DNA of 64,000 bases, taken from Geobacter argillaceus. GTDB lineage: Bacteria; Desulfobacterota; Desulfuromonadia; Geobacterales; DSM-12255. Location of the stretch: positions 219,167-283,166 of the forward strand of contig NZ_VLLN01000003.1 of the NCBI RefSeq assembly GCF_007830735.1, in the 5' to 3' direction. The notes beneath the pieces were generated by a model. The model saw only the letters and a program-made list of their open reading frames with translations. It ran no database searches and was not told the origin of the DNA. Positions 10,965-20,800 of the stretch are shown here, piece by piece; within the stretch, counting starts at the first letter, position 1, and every line of letters begins with the position of its first letter. The position numbers and the translations under genes are program-made.

Positions 10965-11015
10965 TACCAGCCTCCCAAAACACCTGTATACCAGGCCATA
11001 CTGCATATCCTCAAA

Positions 11016-11855
11016 TTACAGGTCACCAGCCTCAAGCAGCTTCCTGTCGATAGTTATGCTGTGCTTCTTCCTCAATTCCTGCTTGAGTCCTGATATCGTG
11101 TTCCGTGCAATCGTCTTCTGGACAGCATCCCGGACAGATTCGAAAGGCCTGACCTGCCCCTCATCTATTTCTTCAACTTTAATGATGTGATATCCAAAGC
11201 TGGTCTTTACTGCATTGCTGATTTCACCAACCTTCATATTAAAAAGCACTTCCTCGAATTCCTTGACAAAGATCCCCCGTTTTGTCCACCCAAGGTCGCC
11301 GCGAAGCGTTTTTGTAGAGTCGATATTTACTTCTGCTGCCACATCCCTGAATTCTCTCCCTGCCAGGATAGCCTCTCTGGCTTTATTGGCTTCATCCAGA
11401 CTGGCAGTGATCACATGCAGGGCTTTAACCTTTTTTTCCGTGCGGAACTCATCCGGGTGCTGTCCATAGTAGGCCCGCAAACCAGCATCCGAAAGGTCCA
11501 GTTTTTCAACTTGTCTCTTGAGATACTCCTGGACAAGGATTGAATCGGCAGCAAGTTCAAGCTGTGCCTTCACCTGCGGCAAGGAATCAAGCCCCTCTTC
11601 CCTGGCCTTCATAGTAATCAGCTTTATATCGACCAGATCATTGAGCAAAGCCTGTTTCCCCTCTTTGGTCATGCTGTCCGCCAACTTACTGAGGTCGCCG
11701 CTCGTTCTGTTCGAGATGAGTGACGTCTTGAAATAATCCATGCTTATGACCTGATCCGCCACCAAAGCGAGCGGTTTCTGAATATCTTTCCCCAAAGCTG
11801 ACTGGGCAGCCAGAACGAAGATGAAAATTATCGAAATATTTTTGGATGTCCTCAT
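11016..11855 (-). CDS. Exported parvulin-type peptidyl-prolyl cis-trans isomerase
   Basis: The 279-residue protein has an N-terminal signal peptide (hydrophobic segment at residues 8-20, cleavage near ALG). A SurA/PrsA-like helical chaperone region follows to about residue 135, then one parvulin (PpiC-type rotamase) domain at about 143-236. That domain ends in the family signature F-G-Y-H-I-I-K-V. Such proteins fold secreted or outer-membrane proteins in the periplasm. The start lies 5 bp after the stop of the 3840-aa giant gene, so the two are probably translationally coupled, and the second giant gene begins 51 bp downstream. The position suggests a dedicated folding factor for the two giants. 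That is inference; a general periplasmic role cannot be excluded. A second, unrelated-context parvulin lies at 51675-52727. Confidence 0.85.
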   Translation of the reverse strand: MRTSKNISIIFIFVLAAQSALGKDIQKPLALVADQVISMDYFKTSLISNRTSGDLSKLADSMTKEGKQALLNDLVDIKLITMKAREEGLDSLPQVKAQLELAADSILVQEYLKRQVEKLDLSDAGLRAYYGQHPDEFRTEKKVKALHVITASLDEANKAREAILAGREFRDVAAEVNIDSTKTLRGDLGWTKRGIFVKEFEEVLFNMKVGEISNAVKTSFGYHIIKVEEIDEGQVRPFESVRDAVQKTIARNTISGLKQELRKKHSITIDRKLLEAGDL

Positions 11856-11860
11856 TCAGT

Positions 11861-14800
11861 TCATTCCAATGTAATCATCTGGTCACTGTATGCCGTGCCG
11901 ATATCAGAGAATGAAACAATTCGTGCCAGTTCAGCCTTGCCCTGGAAAAGGACGGAAAGATGCAGTTTTCCGTCTGCAGCGACCTTCAGCTGAGTACCTT
12001 TGATATCACTTCGCTCATCAGGTGACAGAATCTTGCCATAGGGGATAGCCCCACTCTGGTTCATAGATGATGGAACCGCACTTGTGACATGGTAAAGTAC
12101 TTCGGCTGTGACAGGAGTGCCATCGTTCTGGGAAGGAACCTGGGCAGTGAAAGTTGCTGTCGCAGATTCATCCGGGGTATCGACACTGTTTCTGACAAGG
12201 CTCTCGAGAGTCCACAGGATTTTGCCGGCAGGCATAGGCGGAGCTATTGTGTAGAGACCAGTTTTAGTGACCTGAGCAGTGATTGTTTTCTGGGTCTGGT
12301 CATGAGTTCCGCTTACGGGACTCCATTCGTTGGTAACCGGATCGAAATAGTAGAGCTTCAGTGTCGATTTGTCGAAACTAGCCACCTCTTCGTCATGATA
12401 GTTCATGATGAGAGTGGACGGAACCGAGAGATCTGTTCCGGTTGAGAGGATGTGCTGGAATCCACCAATCCCGTAATGGGGCTTGCCTGCCGGACCTGAC
12501 ACGTCAATTGAGCTGTATTGATGTGGCTCGACAGGCCCCTGGACCGGCGTGAAATCATAAGCCGCAATCCCTTTGATCAGTGTGAAGTCGGCGTCGTTCT
12601 GAAGCCGAATTTCAGCTGAACCGGTGCTTTTGACAGTCTTGTTCTTCGGATCGACGGTAACCGGATGGAAACCTGCCTTTATTTCAGGATCAGTCAGGTA
12701 AATCCCGTCAAGCTTGTCGAGGGATCCCCCCAACGTCGGATAATCAAGGGGTACCATTGTGTAATCTTCCAGTTTGAACGGCAGCCCCCCTCTTTTCACC
12801 CCCTTGATGTCGGTTATGGAATCGGCATAATCGGCATTCAGAGTGAATTTCAACTCGCCGCCTGCCCCGAACTCGGCTTTGATGCCAATCGGGAAGGCAG
12901 TCGAATTGCCTGCTTCTCTTTTGAAAGAGTATTCAGCAGTTGTTGCATCAATGATGACGTCTGCAGCCTCTTTCATTATCAATAGGGGGCCGACAACAGA
13001 TGAAACCACGTTTACATAGGGGATTGCCTGCAGATAGGCATTGGTTTTGTCCACAAGCAGTTTGATGGAATTGATTTTCTGAATTGTCCTGATGATTTCG
13101 GCATCGTCCTTGATGGATATGACCTGATTCCATTTGTTGCCAGGACCATTGTCAATTATGGTATTACCGAGGAATTTCAGGCCGTATGACTTCTTGCCCT
13201 GCAAGGTCATCTCCAGCAAAGTCGGTTTCATATTCTGCTCGTTATTCTGGACAAACTTGAATGATATGGCTGAAGAAAGTGTGGCATCTCCAGTGGCAAG
13301 CTTGTCTAACGTCTTGGTAAAACTCCACTTCTGATACTTATCCCAGTCATCATGAAGCATATCTGACCATGAACGGTCAGAAAGACCTATTTTCAAGTTT
13401 GATGCGAAGTTTACTTCACCCGATAAACCTATGGATGATGACGTGCTTTTCTGCTTTATAAGGTCTTCGACAGTAATGTTGAAACCGACCTTGCCCCCCC
13501 CACCGACATCGACGTTGACCGTCGGGCTATCGAAATTGGACCCCGGAAGCCTTATTTTGAAGGATGCGAGGGTCACGGAACCTGACACTTCTGCAGCCAT
13601 CCCCACTGACCTCGAATCACGTGCAGCGCTGAAGTCGGTTACATAGCCGTTAATCAACTGAAGCGCTTTGGAAAATCCTGTGCCTATAGGCCCGATAGCG
13701 GGTCCCATTGTTTCCAGGAGAGTATCCACGATAAGTCCATCCACCTTGGTCTTGTCTGCTGCTGAAAGCGGTAGCGGGAAAGAATATTTGTCGCCCGCAC
13801 TGACTGTCAGCTTTGCGGCAACGCCTGCTGTCGGACCTTCTACGCCTATTGATCCGCCAGCCATGATCTTCATGTCTGCAACGGTCGACTTAAGCCCGAC
13901 ACCAGCATTTACATTCATGCTCCTGGCAACTGAAAGGGACGAATAGTTTTCGGTTGTCCCGTTTCGCTGCCCGATAAAGGCAACTTCAAGGCTGGCTCCA
14001 CTACCAAGGGATAGTCTGGGCGTTCCGAAATTGCTCGCCAGATCGATGGCCGCTCCGGCTTTAATGGAACTGCGGACATCAAGCGGTTTTCTTTTGGCCG
14101 TAAAATCAACCTGTTCGCTACAGGTCTTGCTGTCTACGGTCGCTTTCAGCGTGGCGTTTACCGAATAATTGTTATTGAGGATTGTTGTCTCGTCCCAGAT
14201 AGACCACGGTACGGCCATACCTACTTCCTTATCCGGATTTTCTGAATCAGGAAGCGTTACAAAACCCTGGGAGTTCGTAATGTATTTCTTGTCGATAAGG
14301 AAGCTCGCACCATTTGTCTTCTTTCCGACAAACGTTGCCACAACTTCGTTAGCGGCCACCGGTTTTGCCGGATCTTCGCGATGATCCATCAACCTGTAGT
14401 AACGATAGAACGTACCACCCAGCATGACTTCGGATACTTTGGGATTAGGATCTTGTTCAAGAGATTCGATCTGAATGGGGCAGCGGGTCTCGATCTCCAT
14501 GGCTGGAGCGAAAATTCCCACCGGTGTAGGATTGCCATTGCTGTCGTTGGCCGTCGGTATGAAGAAAGAGGTTTCCACTGCAGGTGTCTTGCCTGGGCAG
14601 TAATCAAAGGAGAACGTCTTGGAATCGCCATCGGCAATGCTGCTGATGGTGTAGGTCTTCTTGTCAAGAGCACTGTAAATTTGCACATCTTTCAGGGTCT
14701 GCCCGCTGGAATTGGTCACCCTGGACTCTACGGTTCCGCAATCTCCCCCGGCATATACAAAGGGGGGTGCAATTACTACTCCCTTGACCTTGAATGTCTG

Positions 14801-17800
14801 TTCGATGCGGATTGAAGCCTTTTTAATCAGACAGACATTGTCTGGAGTCTGAAGATCTTTCTTCGGATCAGCAATCGGCAATGTGGCTGCAAATGGTACA
14901 GGCACAGCAGGATTCGCCGGGTCGAGCACATAGTAGAAAACCTTTGTCCAGTTGTTGATACGATCCGGTTCTTCATTCCTCTTTTCAGGAAGGTCTGCAA
15001 GGAAACTGACCCAACTGCTGGTTGCTGAACTGGTCTGGTCAATCTTGTCAATGGTGAAATATTTCTTTTCTATCTTTTTGTTGGGATCGGCTGGGTCCGG
15101 GATCTTCTTGGTATCAAGCAGAGAGGAGGCTCCAGCAGTCAGTTTCATGGTCTCTTCGCCGACAGGGTCAGGGAGATACATCCTGATGAATGTATCTTCC
15201 GAGTTTTTGTCTCCCTTATTGAAGAAACGTGGAACGATCTGTTTCTTTCCGTTCTTTTTCGCTTTGTCGGTTCTGTCTGTCACGCTGGCCATGTTGGACT
15301 GACGCTGGGCGCTGTTCTTGTCTACAGGAAGCGTTGAATCATAAACTGATTTTGCCTCGCCACCTCCAGCAGTAACACTGGAAATAAAATTGAATGCCCT
15401 GGCAATGAAATCGTTAGCCTTCTGATCAGTGTCAAGCTGGTCTTTCCCGGCCTTTATACGGTACAGAGGGTAGACAAGATCCTTTATCTGGTCCAGGGTG
15501 AAGATGTTCAGACCGGTGTCACGTGTTATACGCGCTGCCTGACTGGCAACGAAATGTTCAAAGGAATCACATGGCTCTTCAGACCAGTATATCGGCAGAG
15601 GGCTTGAGCTGGCGTCTATGCATGCAAGGCCATCAAGATGTATGTTGCCGTTGGCATTGCTGAGAATCATGCTGTTGGCAAGCTTGTTGGCGATCATCCG
15701 GGCAAGTACTGCCCGGATCCCGGCCTTGCCGACCTTGTGCAGATCCTTGTCCAGTGAATGATTCAGTGTAGTTCCTGGTTTGCCATCTCCCAGAAGCCTG
15801 ATTAGTGCGCCTGAGCTGTATATTTCCGACTCCTGCAGCCTGGCCCATTCAAATCCTTCCAGACGCTTGATTCCGGATGGCTCACCGTCAACCTGGGTGC
15901 GGAGAAGTTTAAGTATATCCATGAGGGACTTGCCCTGAAGAGGGTTGGGAGTGGTGCCAAGATCGACATACGCACCTTCTATCAGCCATTTCAGAAGCAG
16001 CATCTGTCGTCCCAGACCCATGTCACCGATTGCATCGCCAGGTGTTGATCCAGGAGGAGGGTTTACATTAAGTTGTGCCGATTCGAACTCCTCCCTGGAC
16101 ATTGAATAAAAGGTTATGTCCGGGAAGGTCAGGCGATATCCGTCAACAATTATGGGAGTAAGTTCTTTGCTGGCGTCGTCCCTGAATTGATCCGACAGTG
16201 CCTTGGTCACGCATTGACGCTTATCATCAGGTGTTGCGCTGGTAAAGAACAGTTCATAGTCATGGTCGCTGATGCCCGGCTGGTAGTTTGACTGGCATTT
16301 GCCGGTCCATACGCAGGCGCCGCTCCCCTGTTCAAGCATTGTCATGTTCTTCAGGTTGTCTGCCCCACATTTACTCTGTGCCAGTGCAAGCCCCTTGGTA
16401 ATTGCCTGCTGGAGCGCCTTTTTCTCTACCACGGCAGGAACTGTTATCGAACTCGAAGGATCATTGAAATCCAGACCAATATCGGCACACTCCGCAATCC
16501 TGAAAACTGCCAGACCGTCTCCTTCAAAACCGCCATCGATGGCCGCATAAAGAAGGCCACGCTGACGGTCGAGCCTGAATCCGTTAAGAGCAACAGAGTT
16601 TGAGGCCGGCGTCTGAACCGGAATTCTGCCGATTATCCTCGTATCCCATCCATCGGTATCAAGCCTTGCCTGGACATTCGAGCCTATCCTCGAAACATCT
16701 GCGACAAGCAGTGCATGTACCTGTGTCCCACTATCCGAGTATGAGGCGCTCACATAGGCAACCCTGTCCACCGGATCAACTTCGATATGCTTGGTCAGTG
16801 TCCCTTTTGGAGTCTTCAGGAAGGCGACTAGCTGGGGACTCGAATTGTTCCGGGGTATTTCAACAACAGAAATGCCTCCGTCATAGCCGGTTATGAAGGC
16901 ATAATCGTGCTGTTCATCTTTCCCGTCACCATTGTCGTCGTAGGCAAGGAAGTTCTCGGCAATCGTCATCCTGTTTGGAATATTGGGTAATGCCAGTACG
17001 GAAGAGGACGAAGTGAGTGCAGTGTCAAAAGTCTCGAGTGTCTGGATACCTGTCCCGTTTGACCTGTCGCCGGCAATAGCCATCACTTTGTTCCCCAGGA
17101 CAGCAGCATCCTGATAATAGAGCCCCTGGAATACTCCTAGTTTTTCATTCCGGGTAAGTGGCGTTCCGGTAATCCCTCTTTCTACAAAATCATTAATTGG
17201 CGGGACATTCGCTCCAACATCCACCAGTTCCAGGCCTATGCCGGGAACGGCAACGAATGCACCCATAGTCCCCGCATTGCTTACACCATTATGGTCAATA
17301 TCCATTGGAGAAAGGAGCCCAAAGCGTTTGGCCATGCCAAAACCGGCCGGAGCCCACCTTTTCCGCGGGTAACTCAACATCTCCCCATTGTCACTCAGCA
17401 GGCGGGACCCCATAAGCTGAACACCGGAAAGATTGGTAACATCATAAGACCAGAGCAGGCTGTAAACGGAGTCGTACCCTGAAACAACGGCAAGGTCTCC
17501 GCACCCGCTGGTAACAGTTTCCAGACAATCCGATGAGTTGGGACTCGATGTGGGACCGCACCCGTTCTTGGTCCTCCAGCGGTCGAGACGGTCTGCATCC
17601 TCTTTGACAGATGTGTCGGCACAGACTTTCAGACTCGGGTCTCTCTGCAGCTTATACATTTTTCTTTTCTGCCATTGAGAAGATGAATCTGACCGGGTAT
17701 TGAATGATGAGTCCTTGATATACTGGATCTTGAGCGCATATTTGTTGCCGGCTGGATATGCCGAGAGCACTTTGGGCATAGTGGGGTCAGAGGCATCAAT

Positions 17801-20800
17801 GGCCAATATCCTGTACCTAAGGTTCACATAACTGCCGTTGAGACCAAGGACATTGGTATGCCATTTGCCGTCAGGCGATGCCGCCGCAGGTGTTGTAAAG
17901 AAATCCACATCGCTGAAAGCTATGCCCCCGACGGAAGCAGTGCTGAGGCTCAGGTCGAAGGCAACCTTGCTCTTGTCCATCCGATCAGCGCCTGCCGGAA
18001 AAATCAGACGGGGCTTCGAAGAGAAAAACTCGATATAAGGAAGTTTGATCTTGTTGCCAGCTGTATCAGTAATCTTGTCCAGTAGCAGGTAAAAACGATT
18101 CCCCATCGGCAGCAGTTGTGAAGGGGTGATGGTGGCTACGGAATTATTCTCGGAGAATGTAACATTGAAAGGGAATACCAGATTATTTGGACCTGTCGTT
18201 TTCAGAAAAAGATCGTAGTCCTTTGCGAGAATGATCTTTGCATTGTCTTTGAAGCTTTTATCCGACATAGGCTCATTGAACCGGAGGACCAGACTTCGGT
18301 TTGATGGCGAAAGCGTTTTGTTCGCAGGGCCGGTATCGACTATTTCCGGTGCTGCGCTGTCATTTTTGTCAACGTAGGTTATGGAAAGGCTGCTGCCGCC
18401 TGCTGAGGTATTATCAACCGGAATGGACTTTATTATCTTGCCGTCTCGGGCATCCTGAAAAATGAATGACGCCTTCTGGTTTGGAGGCACCGGCATGCAC
18501 AGCGAGTTGTAAGCCGCACTTTCAGTAACATCAGTTTTCAGAATAAAATTGAAAAACGGAATCATGAAGCCACCAGACCCGGTTGCATCAGAGAAAAATG
18601 GTCTGATTATGACACTGTAATTGACATACTTGTTGGGATAGAGTGTTGTGAGCACCGTCTGGTAGCGCATCCTCTGGTCATCATTCATCAGCATGGCATA
18701 GCGGCCGGTACGGTCTGTAATGCCTGGACAGGGAGGGGAAGAAGTTGCCAGTCGGCCATTTATGATTTTGGCAGTATCGACGACGGAAAATGCCGGTGTC
18801 CCCAAGTCGTCCACAACCTTGACAACCATGCCGTTTGTTCGGGGATCAACGCCTTCGTTCATGGGTGCAGAGACATTGAGATAGACCTGTGGAGTAACCG
18901 AGGATTCAATTTCAAAAGCAGTCACAACCGGGAATGATGCAGGCGCAGATACGCCCAGATCGGCCTCCGACAGCACCTTGAATCGGACCAATGCAGTCTC
19001 AGGGAATGCATCCTTGGGAACATCAAGGAATATTCCATTCCCCCCACGGATTCTACCCCCTTCAGGACCGACCGCTCCAACCACGCTGCCATCCGGTTTT
19101 ATCTCCCGGAATCCTTCCAGAGGTACGGATGTGGTAATCCCCGCAGGGTTGGTGATGGTGATTACCAGCCTGTCTTTGAGCCCGGCCTGAATACCTACAC
19201 TGAAACCGCCGTCGGGATCTACCTGTACCTGATTCCGGGCGCCGGTAGTCTGGTTGATGATAAAAACAGCGTCATGCAGTCCGGCCGTACCCTGCGTGGC
19301 TGAGACTGTTGTGGTGCCCCCTGCCGATGGGATGGTTGCGGTCACACTGCCGGCCGGCGGCGCCGGCGGCGGATTGGTATTGAGGCTGGTGAAGCCGGCG
19401 GTGAAGGGTGAGACCATAGTGTAGCCGGCCAGGTCGCGGATGGTGGCGGCAACGGTAATGGTGTACGCAGTGTTCGGCTCAAGCGCTGCCGCCGGACGCA
19501 GGGTCGCCTCCAGGCCGTCGCCGCTGAGGGAAAGGGTCCCGCTGACCAGACCGGCCGGACTGGCGAGGGTGACCGCAGAAGCCGTCACCGTGGCCGGATC
19601 GACCGACTCGGAGAAGCGGATCCTCACCGGGTCGGCCAGCGCCACGTCGGTCGCGCCGTTGGCCGGCGTGACCGAGGCAACGGCCGGCGGTTCTATCTTC
19701 AGGGAAAGATCGACCTTGACGTACCCTTTGATAGCCACACTGGCGGCACCGATCCCCTTGTCCAGCTTGACCGGATCGAGGGCGGTAAGGGTGAAGTTCC
19801 CGGCGCCGACTGCCGCCGTATAGTTACCCCCTGCCCCGGAGAGAGCCACCAGCGGCAGGTTGTCACCGGAAACCAGTGCCCCGTTGAACGGGGATGCGTC
19901 GATGCCGGTGACCGTGCCGATACCATAGCCGACGGGAAGCTTTGTCTTCAACAGCAGGTAACGCCCTTCGCCCAGGAGGCCGGGGAACCGCACCTGACCG
20001 TCGCCGTTCAGGTCGTAGAAGGTGATCAGGCGGTTGCCCTCCACCTTGCCGACGCCGGCCAGGGACAGCCGGGTGCTGGCGAGGAGATCCACCACCTTGA
20101 CCAGCAACAGGTCGCCGTCATTGACGAACCCGTTCGGGAGCGGCAGCGACAAGATCGCCGGCTGCCCCAGAACGCCGCCGCTGAACGAAACGACAACCCC
20201 GCCGAGCGATTCAAAGCCGTTCGGCAGCGAAAGGCCGGCAGCGAGCGGATTGAACGGTTTGAGCGTAACCGGGATGAAACGCTGCACGGCGCCGGCCGGG
20301 AAGGTGATGGCCTCGCCGGTCGGACTGGTAAGGGTCCCCCCCTGCGGGCCGATGACAGCAACCGTATCGGCGTTGTCCGGCGGGATGGTGGCGGTGACGG
20401 TGATGATCCCCTTCTCAAGGACCAGACCGTTGAACGGCAGCGACGGCGAGACTTGGTAGTCGGCCAGCAGTTCGCGCCCCGGCAGGCCGAAGGTGAAGAG
20501 CGCTATGTCCTGGTTGAACGGTTCGCCGACCAGGTGGTCCTTGGAGTAGAAATTGTACTCTTCGGCGATATTGGCCCAGATTGCCCGGCCGCTCACCAGC
20601 GGTGCCGGATTGCCGAGCCCGGTTCCCACCTCGGACTTGACGCCGGGCCGATAGAAAATGATCTTGGGCTGAGGGGTGACCAGCGGGGCGATATCCTGGG
20701 GCACCGGCAACAGCGCTGCGGCCGGCAGTGGCGAGCCGACCTCCGGCAGGGTAGCGGCAGCGAGTGAGCTGTCACGGACAACCAGGGCGTACTCCCCTGT